Positions 51,393 through 60,715 of a stretch of 64,000 nt of DNA are shown here, one piece after another. Source of the stretch: Rhizobium sp. RU36D (GTDB lineage Bacteria > Pseudomonadota > Alphaproteobacteria > Rhizobiales > Rhizobiaceae); contig NZ_FWXU01000002.1 in assembly GCF_900176345.1 (NCBI RefSeq), forward strand, positions 186,001-250,000. Reading direction: 5' to 3'. The notes beneath the pieces were generated by a model, which was not told the DNA's origin, did not search any database, and saw only the letters and a program-made list of their open reading frames with translations. A program made the position numbers and the translations under genes. Numbering within the stretch: the first letter of the stretch is position 1; every line of letters starts with the position of its first letter.

Positions 51393-52427
51393 CTATCGTT
51401 CGATCATCACCCCATCGCTCTCCCCGTCAACGAAGGTCATGGGCCAGAGCTGCCGCCGGGTCGTGTCCGGATAATGGTCGGCAAAGGCGGGCATGGTGGA
51501 GAGCAGGGTTTCCGCCAGCGCGACGCCAAGGTCGCGCAGGGAATGGCGAAAGCAGGTAAGTTGCGGTGACAGGAACTGGGCCTGGGGGCTGAACTGGCCG
51601 ATCACGGCAATGTCTTTGCCGGGCTTCATGCCAGCCTCTTCCAGCCCGTGATAGAAGCCCACCACCGTCGCCTCGTTGACCAGCACGCAGGCTGTCGGCC
51701 GGTCCGCGCGCGACAACAGTTCCCGCGCTAGCTGATAGCCACCGCTCTCGTTGGGCAGGGTGCGGAAGACATTGCGCGGTTCAAGCGTCAATCCGTGCCG
51801 CGCCAGCGCTTCGCGGCAACTGTCTTCGAAGACATAGCCGAGATTGATCTCGCCGGGCGGGCGGCTGATGGCGATGTTCCTGTGGCCGCGGGCGACGAGA
51901 CGGTCGATCGAGGCATGGGCAATGCCCTCGAAATCCAGGTCGAACGAGGGCTGGCCGACATCCGTCAGGCTTCGACCCAGGGTGATGAAGGGGATGTCGG
52001 CCCGATGCAGGATCTCGAAGCGGTGATCGCGCCGGCGGGTGGCCGACAGGATGATGCCATCGGCAAATCCGCGGGCCACGTTGCGGCGCAGATAGTCGTC
52101 GGGATCTTCCTCGGAGGAGCAGAGCAGCACCACGAGATCGAGCTTGTGGCGGGCAAGCACCGTCTGCACCCCGTCGAAGACGCGCATGAAGAAGGTGCCG
52201 CCCTGCCCCGTCACGTCATGGCCCGTCTCCATCATGAAACCGATGATGCCGGTCGCGCCCTTGCGCAGCGACCGTCCCGCCTGGTTGGCGACATAGCCAT
52301 AAGCCTCCGCCGCCTTCAACACGCGTTGGCGCGTCTCCTCGTTGACATCGTGTTTGCCATTGAGCGCCCGGGAGACCGTCCCGATCGACAGGCCGAGATG
52401 GTCTGCCAGCTTGCGTATGCCCTTCAT
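51393..52427 (-). CDS. LacI family transcriptional regulator
   Basis: Sugar-responsive repressor, 344 residues. The N-terminal LacI helix-turn-helix is IRKLADHLGLSIGTVSRALNG, followed by the hinge helix AEAYGYVANQAGRSLRKGAT. The remainder is a periplasmic-binding-protein-like effector domain. It is divergent from the oxidoreductase gene that starts the sugar locus. Two operators of LacI type (CGTAAACGTTTACG-like) lie in the intergenic region, one on each side of the operon's -35/-10, so it likely represses the operon and itself. Confidence 0.93.
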   Translation of the reverse strand: MKGIRKLADHLGLSIGTVSRALNGKHDVNEETRQRVLKAAEAYGYVANQAGRSLRKGATGIIGFMMETGHDVTGQGGTFFMRVFDGVQTVLARHKLDLVVLLCSSEEDPDDYLRRNVARGFADGIILSATRRRDHRFEILHRADIPFITLGRSLTDVGQPSFDLDFEGIAHASIDRLVARGHRNIAISRPPGEINLGYVFEDSCREALARHGLTLEPRNVFRTLPNESGGYQLARELLSRADRPTACVLVNEATVVGFYHGLEEAGMKPGKDIAVIGQFSPQAQFLSPQLTCFRHSLRDLGVALAETLLSTMPAFADHYPDTTRRQLWPMTFVDGESDGVMIER

Positions 52428-52454
52428 GCGAATTCCTCTGCGGCGGCTCGCGTC

Positions 52455-52468
52455 CGATAACGTTTACG
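52455..52468. promoter_or_regulatory. LacI-type operator, upstream site
   Basis: CGATAACGTTTACG matches the downstream operator at 12 of 14 positions. It is 28 bp upstream of the lacI-type start and 9 bp upstream of the operon -35. Centres of the two operators are 52 bp apart, near five helical turns. Confidence 0.7.
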
Positions 52469-52476
52469 AAAATCTA

Positions 52477-52506
52477 TTGACACAAGACAGCACCTGTTCC
52501 TAGTAT
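52477..52506 (+). promoter_or_regulatory. Sigma-70 promoter of the sugar operon
   Basis: TTGACA (52477-52482), 18 bases, TAGTAT (52501-52506). This is the best housekeeping promoter in the window and abuts the main operator. Confidence 0.75.
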
Positions 52507-52520
52507 CGTAAACGTTTACG
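52507..52520. promoter_or_regulatory. LacI-type operator, main site
   Basis: CGTAAACGTTTACG is a perfect 14-bp palindrome immediately after the -10, covering the expected transcription start. A repressor bound here would block initiation directly. Confidence 0.8.
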
Positions 52521-52569
52521 GTAACGGTGTGGAAAGGGGAGTTTCCAGCCTTGCCGATGGGAGGAGACA

Positions 52570-53613
52570 TTGTCATTGAAAGCCGTGATATGCGGATGCG
52601 GAGCCATGTCCAAAGGCTGGCTGCGGGCGCTGCAGTCTGACCCGCACCTTGCCGGAGCCATCAGTATCGTCGGCCTGGTCGACGTCAATCCGGACGCAGC
52701 CACCGCTCTGGCTGCGGAGTTCGGACTTGAACACGCCGTGGTGGGGACGGATCTGGCAGAGGTCCTGCAGCAGACGTCAGCGGACATCCTGTTCGACATC
52801 GTGATCCCCGGGGCGCGCAGCAATGTTGTCGAGACGGGCTTGCGTCACGGTTGCCATGTCTTGTCCGAGAAGCCGCTGGCCGCATCCATGGACGACGCGC
52901 GCGCCATGGTCGCGCTTGCCGCCGACGTGAACCGCATCCATGCCGTCGTCCAGAACCGGCGCTTCATTTCCGGCGTGCGCCGGCTTCGTCGCGCTGTCAA
53001 AGAGAAGCTGATCGGCGACCTCACCGCGCTGCACAGCGATTTCTTCCTCGGGCCGCATTTCGGCGGCTTCCGGGAGGCGATGGACAATGTCCTGCTGCTC
53101 GACATGGCGATCCACACGCTGGATGCCGCCCGCTTCGTCTCGGGCCGGACCCCCTTGTCCGTCTATTGCGTCGAAACCAATCCCGCCGGCTCGTGGTATG
53201 CCCATGGCGCATCGGCCACTGCGATTTTCCAACTGTCCGGCGGCGCCGTCTATAGCTACCGCGGATCCTGGTGCGCCGAGGGTCGCCCGACCAGCTGGGA
53301 AAGCGCCTGGCGCCTCGTCGGCACCAAGGGCATGCTGACATGGGACGGCAATGATGGCTTCGAGGCGACGGTCGCAGGCGATGAGGCCGGACTGTTGCGC
53401 GGCTATCGGTCCGTCGAGGTCCCCATGCCTGATGATGACGGCCAGACCCAGGGCCACCGCAGCGTCATTGCCGATTTTCTTGCGGCCATAGCATCGGGAC
53501 GCCAGCCCGAAACCGCCAGTTCCGACAACATCAAGAGCCTGGCCATGGTGTTCGGCGCCATCGAAAGCGCGCGCACCGGCCTGCCCGTCCGGCTTTCCCA
53601 GGAAGGATCGTAA
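52570..53613 (+). CDS. Gfo/Idh/MocA family oxidoreductase
   Basis: NAD(P)-dependent sugar or polyol dehydrogenase, 347 residues. The Rossmann N-terminus reads KAVICGCGAMSKGWLRAL, and the family Lys motif is HVLSEKPLAAS (Glu-Lys-Pro). The C-terminal alpha/beta domain has MDNVLLLDMAIHTLDAARF, with the His of the catalytic D-x-x-x-H type. The start is TTG at 52570, with GGGAGGAG at 52559-52566. It is the first gene of the LacI-controlled operon, 4 bp before the isomerase gene. The sugar is unknown. Confidence 0.9.
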   Translation: MSLKAVICGCGAMSKGWLRALQSDPHLAGAISIVGLVDVNPDAATALAAEFGLEHAVVGTDLAEVLQQTSADILFDIVIPGARSNVVETGLRHGCHVLSEKPLAASMDDARAMVALAADVNRIHAVVQNRRFISGVRRLRRAVKEKLIGDLTALHSDFFLGPHFGGFREAMDNVLLLDMAIHTLDAARFVSGRTPLSVYCVETNPAGSWYAHGASATAIFQLSGGAVYSYRGSWCAEGRPTSWESAWRLVGTKGMLTWDGNDGFEATVAGDEAGLLRGYRSVEVPMPDDDGQTQGHRSVIADFLAAIASGRQPETASSDNIKSLAMVFGAIESARTGLPVRLSQEGS

Positions 53614-53617
53614 TCCC

Positions 53618-54520
53618 GTGAGCAACCCCGCAAAGTCCATTCGCATCGGTACCATGATCAGCGCCAGCGGCGGCCAGGCCGCCCAGCGCATCGCCCAGCT
53701 TGCCGATATGGGGTTCGAGAGTTTCGAGCCCTTCTTCTGGCAGACCACCAACGGCCAGGACCTTGCCGATCTCGGTAAGCGCTGCCGCGAGGCGATCGGC
53801 GACCGCGACATCACCATCTCGACGCTCGGCATGTTCGGCAATCCGCTCGAGGGGCAGGAGCTCGATCTGGCCACGCTTGAAGGCTGGCAGCAGTGCATCG
53901 ACAACGCCCACCATTTTGGCGCTTCCTGCGTCGCGGGTTTCACCGGCCGTGTCCGCGGCAAGCCGCTGACCGACAGCCTGCCGCGCTACCGCGAGGTCTG
54001 GAGCGAGCTTTCCAGGCGGGCTGCCGACAAGGGCGTCAGGATCGCCTTCGAAAACTGCGCCATGGACGGCAACTGGCAAACCGGGGACTGGAATATCGCC
54101 CACAATCCCGACGCCTGGGAGCTGATCTTCAACGAGACGCCGGACGAGCATATCGGGCTGGAATGGGAGCCGTGCCATCAGATGGTCTATCTGATAGACC
54201 CCTTGCCGCAGATCCGCAAATGGGCACGCAAGATCTTCCACGTGCATGGCAAGGACGCGACCATCCGCTGGGATGTCATCCGCGAGCACGGGATCTTCGG
54301 CAAGGAGAAGTTCGTCTTCATGCGCACGCCGGGCTTCGGCGACACCAACTGGACCGATGTGATCTCCGAGCTGCGGCTGGCCGGCTGGTCAGGATCGATC
54401 GACATCGAGGGCTGGCATGATCCCGTCTATCGCGATGCGCTTGAGATGACCGGCCAGGTCCATGCCCTGAATTACTTGAAGAATTGCCGGGGCGGCGACT
54501 TCGTTCCAGATCCGCAATGA
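53618..54520 (+). CDS. Sugar phosphate isomerase/epimerase (xylose isomerase-like TIM barrel)
   Basis: TIM-barrel enzyme of 300 residues, expected to bind a divalent metal and shift sugar carbonyls. The usual metal ligands map to Glu in RIAFENCAMDG, His in IFHVHGKDA and Glu in SIDIEGWHDP. The fourth ligand, normally Asp before a P-x-H, reads LEWEPCHQM, so Glu takes its place. The GTG start is 4 bp after the preceding gene. It likely acts with the oxidoreductase on the sugar imported by the downstream ABC system. Confidence 0.88.
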   Translation: MSNPAKSIRIGTMISASGGQAAQRIAQLADMGFESFEPFFWQTTNGQDLADLGKRCREAIGDRDITISTLGMFGNPLEGQELDLATLEGWQQCIDNAHHFGASCVAGFTGRVRGKPLTDSLPRYREVWSELSRRAADKGVRIAFENCAMDGNWQTGDWNIAHNPDAWELIFNETPDEHIGLEWEPCHQMVYLIDPLPQIRKWARKIFHVHGKDATIRWDVIREHGIFGKEKFVFMRTPGFGDTNWTDVISELRLAGWSGSIDIEGWHDPVYRDALEMTGQVHALNYLKNCRGGDFVPDPQ

Positions 54521-54604
54521 AAGCCCCGCAATGAGACTGTCGTGAACCTGCCCGACGGCTTGGAGGAAGCCTGAGGGGTCCCGTTGAAACAAAAGGAGGA
54601 GAGC

Positions 54605-55840
54605 ATGTCTATTCGCAAATCCCTGCTGGCGGGCGCCGTCGCGCTTGCCACGATATCCGCCCTGGCGCCTGAAGTCATGGCGGCCGACGAGGTGACCATC
54701 ACCGTTTGGAGCCTCGACAAGCCGGAGCAGCCGGCCTGGAATCTGGCCCGCGAATTCGACGAGAAGGAGCCGGGCATCAAGGTGGAATACCGCCTGATTC
54801 AGTTTGACGACGTGGTCAGCGAGGCCATGCGCGCCTTCTCGACCGGCCAGGCGCCCGACATCATCGCCATCGACAATCCCGAGCATGCCCTGTTTGCCTC
54901 GCGCGGCGCCTTCCTCGACCTGACGGACCTGATTGCCAAGTCCAGTGTGATCAAGAAGGAGAACTATTTCCCCGGACCGCTGAATTCCGTCACCTGGGAC
55001 GGCAAGCTGTTCGGCGTGCCGAAGGCCACCAACACCATCGCGCTCTACTATAATGCCGACATGTTCAAGGCCAAGGGCCTCGATCCGGACAAGCCGCCGC
55101 AGACATGGGCCGAATTGGTCGACGCCGCCCGCAAGCTGAACGATCCCGCCAAGAACGTCTATGGCCTGGCCTTCTCCGCCAAGGCCAATGAGGAAGGTAC
55201 CTTCCAGTTCCTGCCCTGGGCCCAGATGGGTGGCGGCAGCTACGAGAAGATCAATTCCGAAGGGGCCGTGAAGGCACTGGAGACCTGGAAGACGGTCATG
55301 GACGAGAAGCTGGCGTCTCCCGACAGCTTGACGCGCGGCCAGTGGGATTCGACCGGCACGTTCAATTCCGGCAATGCCGCCATGGCGATATCAGGCCCGT
55401 GGGAACTCAACCGCATGTCGGAAGAGGCCAAGTTCGACTGGCGCGTAGCGCTTCTACCCGTGCCGGATGCCGGGGCCGAGCGGTCCTCGGCCATGGGCGA
55501 TTTCAACTGGGCGATCTTCTCCTCCTCCAAGCATCCCGAGGAAGCGTTCAAGGCGCTGGAATATTTCGCATCCCAGGATGACAAGATGTTTGCGAAATAC
55601 GGCCAGCTCCCGGCTCGTTCCGACATCACGCTGCCGGCCACCGGCAACGAGAAGAAGGATGCCGCGCTGAAGGTGTTCCAGGAACAGCTGAAATATGCCA
55701 AGGCGCGCGGCCCGCATCCGCAATGGCCGAAGATCTCCAAGGCAATCCAGGATGCGATCCAGGCATCCCTGACCGGACAGATGTCGCCCAAGGACGCACT
55801 GGACCAGGCTGCCGAGAAGATCAGCGCGATCCTCGGCTGA
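54605..55840 (+). CDS. Sugar ABC transporter substrate-binding protein
   Basis: Periplasmic class I sugar receptor (MalE/UgpB type), 411 residues. The signal peptide is [20 protein letters not shown]. The mature part opens [19 protein letters not shown], and family features include [20 protein letters not shown] and [21 protein letters not shown] precedes the ATG at 54605. It is separated from the permease genes by a strong hairpin at 55900-55943, probably to keep binding protein above permease level. The ligand is not evident. Confidence 0.93.
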   Translation: MSIRKSLLAGAVALATISALAPEVMAADEVTITVWSLDKPEQPAWNLAREFDEKEPGIKVEYRLIQFDDVVSEAMRAFSTGQAPDIIAIDNPEHALFASRGAFLDLTDLIAKSSVIKKENYFPGPLNSVTWDGKLFGVPKATNTIALYYNADMFKAKGLDPDKPPQTWAELVDAARKLNDPAKNVYGLAFSAKANEEGTFQFLPWAQMGGGSYEKINSEGAVKALETWKTVMDEKLASPDSLTRGQWDSTGTFNSGNAAMAISGPWELNRMSEEAKFDWRVALLPVPDAGAERSSAMGDFNWAIFSSSKHPEEAFKALEYFASQDDKMFAKYGQLPARSDITLPATGNEKKDAALKVFQEQLKYAKARGPHPQWPKISKAIQDAIQASLTGQMSPKDALDQAAEKISAILG

Positions 55841-55899
55841 CCAGTGTCTGGCTGATGGCATGGCGGCATGAGCTGCCTGCCCCCAAGAAACCTCCCGCA

Positions 55900-55943
55900 G
55901 GACCATCTCGCCGGCCCGTTCATCGGAACCGGCGGGGTGGTCC
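55900..55943 (+). terminator. Strong intercistronic hairpin between sugar SBP and permease genes
   Basis: GGACCATCTCGCCGG (55900-55914) pairs over all 15 positions (two G-U) with CCGGCGGGGTGGTCC (55929-55943) around a 14-nt loop. No T-tract follows, so it is likely an mRNA-stabilising or partial-attenuation element. Confidence 0.65.
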
Positions 55944-55976
55944 GAGCGGGGTCGAGCCTGCCGCCGGGAGATCGTG

Positions 55977-56879
55977 ATGCAGAGACTTCTATCCAGCCTC
56001 ACCGACGGGCGGGGCTTCGACATCGGGCTTGTCGCAGTGCCGCTCAGCTTCCTGTTCCTCATGGCCGGCCTGCCGCTGATCTACAATGTACTGATGAGCT
56101 TCCAGGAAGTGGACATGTTTTCGCTCGGCAGCCTGATCCGGCCCTTTGTCGGCTGGCGCAACTATGTCGACCTGTTTTCGCAGCGCGAGACCTGGCCGAT
56201 CCTGGCCAATACGGCCATCTTCGTCGTCGCCTCCATATCGGGCCAGTTTGTGATTGGTTTCGGCCTGGCGCTGTTCTTCTGGGTCGGCTTTCCCGGCGCC
56301 ACCTGGCTGCGCGGCCTGTTCCTGGTCTCCTGGGTCATGCCCGGCCTGGTGGTTGGCGCCATCTGGAACTGGATCCTCTCGGGCGATTTCGGCGTGTTGA
56401 ACTTCCTGCTGCGCGAGAGCGGGCTGATATCCGGCAACATATTCTGGCGATCGGACCCGAATTATTCCCTCTGGGCCGTGATCATCGCCAATATCTGGCT
56501 CGGCACCTCCTTCAACATGATCCTGCTGTCGGTCGGGCTTTCGTCCATTCCGAAGGACCTCTACGAGGCAGCCGAACTGGACGGCGCCAATGCCTGGCAG
56601 CGGTTCTACACCATAACCCTGCCGATGATGCGCTCGACCATCGGCGCCGTCGTTTCGCTCGGCCTGATCTTTACCCTGCAGCAATTCGACCTCTTCGCCG
56701 CGATCACCTCGGGCGGCCCGAACAACTCCTCCAACGTGGCGCAGTATTGGGCCTGGGACCTGTCATTCAAGCAATATGACTTTGCCCGCGGCGCCACGAT
56801 CTCGGTCATCATGATCGTCTTCGTGATGTTTGCCTCGGTGCTCTATGTCCGCTCCACGCGCCAGGAGGTCAGGGGATGA
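55977..56879 (+). CDS. Sugar ABC transporter permease (MalF-like)
   Basis: Inner-membrane permease, about 300 residues with six helices. The EAA loop that docks the ATPase reads LYEAAELDGANAWQRFYTIT. The hydrophobic start is LVAVPLSFLFLMAGLPLIYN. I use the ATG at 55977 (GTG at 55974 is also in frame), with GGGAG at 55966-55970. It overlaps the next permease gene by four bases. It forms a heterodimer with the downstream permease. Confidence 0.94.
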   Translation: MQRLLSSLTDGRGFDIGLVAVPLSFLFLMAGLPLIYNVLMSFQEVDMFSLGSLIRPFVGWRNYVDLFSQRETWPILANTAIFVVASISGQFVIGFGLALFFWVGFPGATWLRGLFLVSWVMPGLVVGAIWNWILSGDFGVLNFLLRESGLISGNIFWRSDPNYSLWAVIIANIWLGTSFNMILLSVGLSSIPKDLYEAAELDGANAWQRFYTITLPMMRSTIGAVVSLGLIFTLQQFDLFAAITSGGPNNSSNVAQYWAWDLSFKQYDFARGATISVIMIVFVMFASVLYVRSTRQEVRG

Positions 56880-57703
56880 GCGAGCAAAATCGCAACCGGA
56901 TCATGCTGGCGGTCGCTCTGATCCTTGCCGCCGTCTATCTGTTTCCGCTCTACTGGATGTATATCACGACCGTGAAAAGCGGTTCGGCGATGTTTGCCAC
57001 GCCGCCGAGCTTCTGGCCTGATGATCCGCAATGGAGTTCCTATCCTTATGTGTGGGAAAGCCGCAACCTGGCGCGCTATCTCTGGAATTCCCTTGTCATT
57101 GCCACAGGTGCCGTCAGCCTGATCGCCGTGCTCGGCACCGGTTGCGCCTATGTGCTGGCGCGCTATCGCAATGGCTGGGTCGATGTCGGCCTGTTCCTGA
57201 TCCTGATGCTGCAGGTGCTGCCGGCGTCCCTGATGATCACGCCGATCTTCGTCGGCTATTCGCAGATCGGCATGCTGGACTATCCGCGGCTTGCGGTCAT
57301 CATTGCGATTGCCGCCAAGAGCATGCCCTTTTTCGTCGTGCTGGTCCGGGCCACCTTCATGAGCGTGCCGATGGAGCTGGAAGAGGCCGCCCTGGTGGAT
57401 GGCAATTCGCGCGTCGGAGCATTCTTCCATATCGTCCTGCCGCTGGCCCGCAATGGCATCCTCGTTTCGGCCATCCTGATCTTCATGCAGGCCTTTGGCG
57501 AGTTCGTCTATTCCAAGTCAATCATCCAGGCGGTCGAGTACCAGCCGGCCAGCGTCGGGCTCAATTCCTTCATGGGACCCAACACCAATGAATGGAACAA
57601 CATCATGACCTTCGCGACGATCTATGTGACCCCGATCCTCGCGGTCTTCGTTCTCTTGCAGCGCCGGATCGTCTCCGGCCTTACATCTGGAGCCCTGAAG
57701 TGA
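56876..57703 (+). CDS. Sugar ABC transporter permease (MalG-like)
   Basis: Second sugar permease, 275 residues with six helices. The EAA motif is ELEEAALVDGNSRVGAFFHI with VLPLARNGI following. The N-terminal helix is IMLAVALILAAVYLFPLYWM. Its stop overlaps the GTG start of the ATPase gene. Partner of the MalF-like permease. Confidence 0.94.
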   Translation: MSEQNRNRIMLAVALILAAVYLFPLYWMYITTVKSGSAMFATPPSFWPDDPQWSSYPYVWESRNLARYLWNSLVIATGAVSLIAVLGTGCAYVLARYRNGWVDVGLFLILMLQVLPASLMITPIFVGYSQIGMLDYPRLAVIIAIAAKSMPFFVVLVRATFMSVPMELEEAALVDGNSRVGAFFHIVLPLARNGILVSAILIFMQAFGEFVYSKSIIQAVEYQPASVGLNSFMGPNTNEWNNIMTFATIYVTPILAVFVLLQRRIVSGLTSGALK

Positions 57704-58767
57704 TCCATCAGATCGAACTCAACGGCGTCAACAAGTTCTACGGTGCCTATCACGCGCTGCGCAACATCGACCTGCAGATCAGGCGCGGCGCCTTCGTGGC
57801 GCTGGTCGGCCCATCGGGCTGCGGCAAGTCCACGTTGTTGCGCTCGCTGGCAGGGCTTGAGCGCATTTCGACCGGCGAGTTGCTTATCGCCGGGGAGCGG
57901 ATGAACGACGTGCCGCCGCGCAAGCGGGACCTCGCCATGGTCTTCCAGTCCTACGCGCTTTATCCGCATATGACGGTGGAGGAGAACCTCACCTATTCGC
58001 TCAGGGTCCGGGGCGTGAATAAGGCGGAGGCCAGGAAGGCCGCTGCCGAGGTGGCCGCCACGACGGGCCTGAGCGAGCTTCTCCATCGTTACCCCCGCGA
58101 ACTGTCGGGCGGCCAGCGGCAGCGCGTGGCGATGAGCCGGGCGATCATTCGTCATCCCAAGGCCTTCCTGTTCGATGAGCCGCTGTCCAATCTCGACGCT
58201 TCCCTGCGTGTTCATATGCGCAAGGAAATCCGTGCCCTGCACGACAAGCTGGGCGCCACCTCGGTCTACGTCACCCATGACCAGATCGAGGCGATGACCA
58301 TGGCTGACCACGTCGTGGTCATGCGCCAGGGCGTCATCGAACAGCAAGGCGCACCGCTCGACCTCTATGACCGTCCGGTCAACAAATTCGTGGCGGGTTT
58401 CATCGGTTCGCCCGCGATGAACTTCATACCCGCCGAGGTCGATGCCGATGGCAGAAGCCTGACGCTCGCGCTGGAAACGCCGCAGCGCATCGCCCTGTCG
58501 ATCGCGCGGCCGCCGGGAGAAAAGCTCATCGCCGGCCTGCGCCCCGAACATCTCGAGATCGTGCCATCAGGAGAGGGCCAGTTGCAGCTTCGGGTCGGGG
58601 TGGTGGAGATGACCGGAACCAACAGCTATGTTGCCAGCGACGGCAGCCCGGAGATCATGATCCTTCAGTCCGGCCGGACCATAGCCAAGCGCGGCGACGT
58701 GCTGTCGGTGGCATTTTCCGAAAACCACCTCAACCTGTTCTCCGCCGAGACGGGAATGCGGATCTGA
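57700..58767 (+). CDS. Sugar ABC transporter ATP-binding protein (MalK/UgpC-like)
   Basis: ATPase of the carbohydrate importer, 355 residues. Walker A is GPSGCGKST, the signature LSGGQRQRVAMSRAI, Walker B FLFDEPLSNLD and the H-loop VYVTHDQIEAMTMAD. A C-terminal TOBE-type regulatory domain follows (AGLRPEHLEIVP). The start is the GTG at 57700 (VIHQIELNGV), overlapping the permease stop as GTGA. The frame is open further upstream, but that part lies within the permease gene. Last gene of the LacI-controlled operon. Confidence 0.95.
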   Translation: MIHQIELNGVNKFYGAYHALRNIDLQIRRGAFVALVGPSGCGKSTLLRSLAGLERISTGELLIAGERMNDVPPRKRDLAMVFQSYALYPHMTVEENLTYSLRVRGVNKAEARKAAAEVAATTGLSELLHRYPRELSGGQRQRVAMSRAIIRHPKAFLFDEPLSNLDASLRVHMRKEIRALHDKLGATSVYVTHDQIEAMTMADHVVVMRQGVIEQQGAPLDLYDRPVNKFVAGFIGSPAMNFIPAEVDADGRSLTLALETPQRIALSIARPPGEKLIAGLRPEHLEIVPSGEGQLQLRVGVVEMTGTNSYVASDGSPEIMILQSGRTIAKRGDVLSVAFSENHLNLFSAETGMRI

Positions 58768-58795
58768 CGATCACCGCCGTGGCCGGGCATGGGCA

Positions 58796-59746
58796 TCAAT
58801 TGCCCCAGACCACCGCCTCCTCATGCCGCTTGATCAGGTGCTTCAGGCTGTCGAAGCTGGATTGCACGAAGGACGAGAACTGGTCGACCGCCGGCGAGCG
58901 CGGTGCGTCGATGCGGCGGAGGATGGCGAGCGCCCGCTCCGGATGCGGAATGTTGATCGGCAGCGCCGTGATGGTCTTTTCCTTGCGCTGCGCGAAGACC
59001 ACGCTATGAGGCATCACCGTCAGTGCGTCTGCGGCCTTGAGATAATTCACCACGCTTGCGAGCGATCCGCCGGAATAGCGGATGCGGATTTCCGTGGCGC
59101 CGAAGGAAAGCAGCAAGGCCCGGAGATCCGCCAGCAGCGGGCTGCCGGGCGGTGGCGCCACCCAGGGAAATTCCAGCAGATGGGCGGGCTGCGGCCGCCG
59201 CTTGAGCAAGAGCGGGTGCGTCACTCGGCAGGCAATCACGCTGCGGCCCGGCAGGATCTGCTGGAAGGCCAGGCCCGACCCCTCGTCCAGGATATCGATC
59301 GGGCAGATCGCCAGATCGATCTGGTCTGCCTTCAGGGCGGCGCGCAGGTCGCCGAAATAGCCATAGGACTGGTCGATCCGGACATCGGGATGCGAGGCCT
59401 GGAAATCGGCGCAGATGCCGGCAATCAGCCCATCCATGAACAGCGGCGAACCGCCGACACGCACGACGCCGCTCTTGCCGATGCGGAAGCTTTCCACGAG
59501 ATCGGAGGCCTTGCGCGAGGCCGCCAGCATGGCCAGCCCATGTTCGGCAAGGGCCGCGCCAAGCGGTGTCGGCTGCAGCGGACGGCGCCCGCGCAAGAAC
59601 AGTGGCTCGCCGACCCGCTTCTCCAGCATGGAGAGCGTGCGCGACACCGCCGGCTGCGCAAGCCCCAGCAGGGCGGCACCCTCGGTCACGCCGCCGGTCT
59701 TCACCACGGCTGCCAGTTGGATCAAGTGTCGTTCGTCGAGCTTCAT
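58796..59746 (-). CDS. LysR family regulator of the hydroxyquinol genes
   Basis: LysR-type regulator, 316 residues. The N-terminal winged helix-turn-helix reads LAAVVKTGGVTEGAALLGLA then QPAVSRTLSMLEKRVGEPLF. The effector domain (about 90-300) is a two-lobe periplasmic-binding fold. It is divergent from the dioxygenase gene, the standard layout for aromatic catabolism. A T-N11-A box overlaps its own start codon, so autorepression is likely. Confidence 0.92.
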   Translation of the reverse strand: MKLDERHLIQLAAVVKTGGVTEGAALLGLAQPAVSRTLSMLEKRVGEPLFLRGRRPLQPTPLGAALAEHGLAMLAASRKASDLVESFRIGKSGVVRVGGSPLFMDGLIAGICADFQASHPDVRIDQSYGYFGDLRAALKADQIDLAICPIDILDEGSGLAFQQILPGRSVIACRVTHPLLLKRRPQPAHLLEFPWVAPPPGSPLLADLRALLLSFGATEIRIRYSGGSLASVVNYLKAADALTVMPHSVVFAQRKEKTITALPINIPHPERALAILRRIDAPRSPAVDQFSSFVQSSFDSLKHLIKRHEEAVVWGN

Positions 59747-59759
59747 AACGATCCGTTAT
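59745..59759. promoter_or_regulatory. LysR box (T-N11-A palindrome)
   Basis: ATAACGATCCGTTAT is a 6-bp inverted repeat with a 3-bp centre and fits T-N11-A. It covers the start codon of the LysR gene and lies about 90 bp upstream of the dioxygenase start. Confidence 0.65.
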
Positions 59760-59845
59760 ACTGATCCGAAAAGAAATCATCAATCGTCACCTCAACACCT
59801 GCTAGCTTTCTTCATGTCCTGGGATGCGGATTTGGGAGGAGATGC

Positions 59846-60715
59846 ATGTTGCGGGGAGCCGATGCGCCTGTTTTCAGCGAGGCCACGTCCGCCGAGGCGT
59901 TCGCTGCGCGCTTTTCGCAGCACGACCCCGCCACCGCACGGCTGATTTCTGCCGTCGTTTGCCATCTGCACGATCTCATCAAGGAATTTCGTCCGAACCA
60001 GGAGCAGTGGCGAAAGGTCATCGAATTCCTGACCGAAGTCGGCCACGCCTCCGACGAGCGCCGACAGGAATGGGTGTTGTTGTCGGACCTGACAGGGGCG
60101 TCCGCTCTTGTCGAGGAGATCAATTCCCGCCGCCCGGCCGGTGCGACGCCCAACACGATCCGCGGACCCTTCTTCCGGGCCGACACGCCGGAACGCCCGC
60201 TCGGCGCGTCGATTTCGCTGGATGGCATGGGCGAGCCGCTCATAGTCGAAGGCCGCGTCGAGGATTTGGATGGACAGCCCGTGGCCGGTGCTGAGATCAT
60301 CACCTGGCAGGCCAATGCCCAGGGTTACTATGAGAACCAGCAGCCAGACCTGCAGCCGGAATTCAATCTGCGGGGCCTGTTCCGCGCCGATCAGAATGGG
60401 TCATTTCACTACCGCTCCGTCCGTCCGGCCGGGTACAGCGTGCCCCATGACGGACCTGTCGGACGGCTGTTGTCGGAGGCGGGTTATCCCCTGCATCGCC
60501 CGGCCCACCTGCATTTTGTCGTGCGTGCGCCGGGTTTCGAGACGATCACCACGCATATCTACGACGCCGGCGATCCGAGGCTTGGCGAGGACGCCCTGTT
60601 CGGTGTCCGGCCGGAACTGGTGCGACCTTTCGAGCCGGATGCAGACGTTGCGGGCGGCGCTCGGGTCGCGGTCCGGTTTGTCATGGTCCGTGCACGGCCG
60701 GGGAGAAACAAATGA
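59846..60715 (+). CDS. Intradiol dioxygenase, likely hydroxyquinol 1,2-dioxygenase
   Basis: Non-heme Fe(III) ring-cleaving enzyme, 289 residues. An N-terminal helical dimerisation domain (about 1-100) is followed by the catalytic beta-sandwich. The two-Tyr, two-His ligands map to WQANAQGYYENQ, RSVRPAGYSVP and RPAHLHFVV. The pairing with a maleylacetate reductase points to hydroxyquinol (1,2,4-trihydroxybenzene) as substrate, giving maleylacetate; chlorocatechol is the alternative, but no dienelactone hydrolase is present. GGGAGGAG precedes the start. Its end overlaps the reductase start by four bases. Confidence 0.9.
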   Translation: MLRGADAPVFSEATSAEAFAARFSQHDPATARLISAVVCHLHDLIKEFRPNQEQWRKVIEFLTEVGHASDERRQEWVLLSDLTGASALVEEINSRRPAGATPNTIRGPFFRADTPERPLGASISLDGMGEPLIVEGRVEDLDGQPVAGAEIITWQANAQGYYENQQPDLQPEFNLRGLFRADQNGSFHYRSVRPAGYSVPHDGPVGRLLSEAGYPLHRPAHLHFVVRAPGFETITTHIYDAGDPRLGEDALFGVRPELVRPFEPDADVAGGARVAVRFVMVRARPGRNK

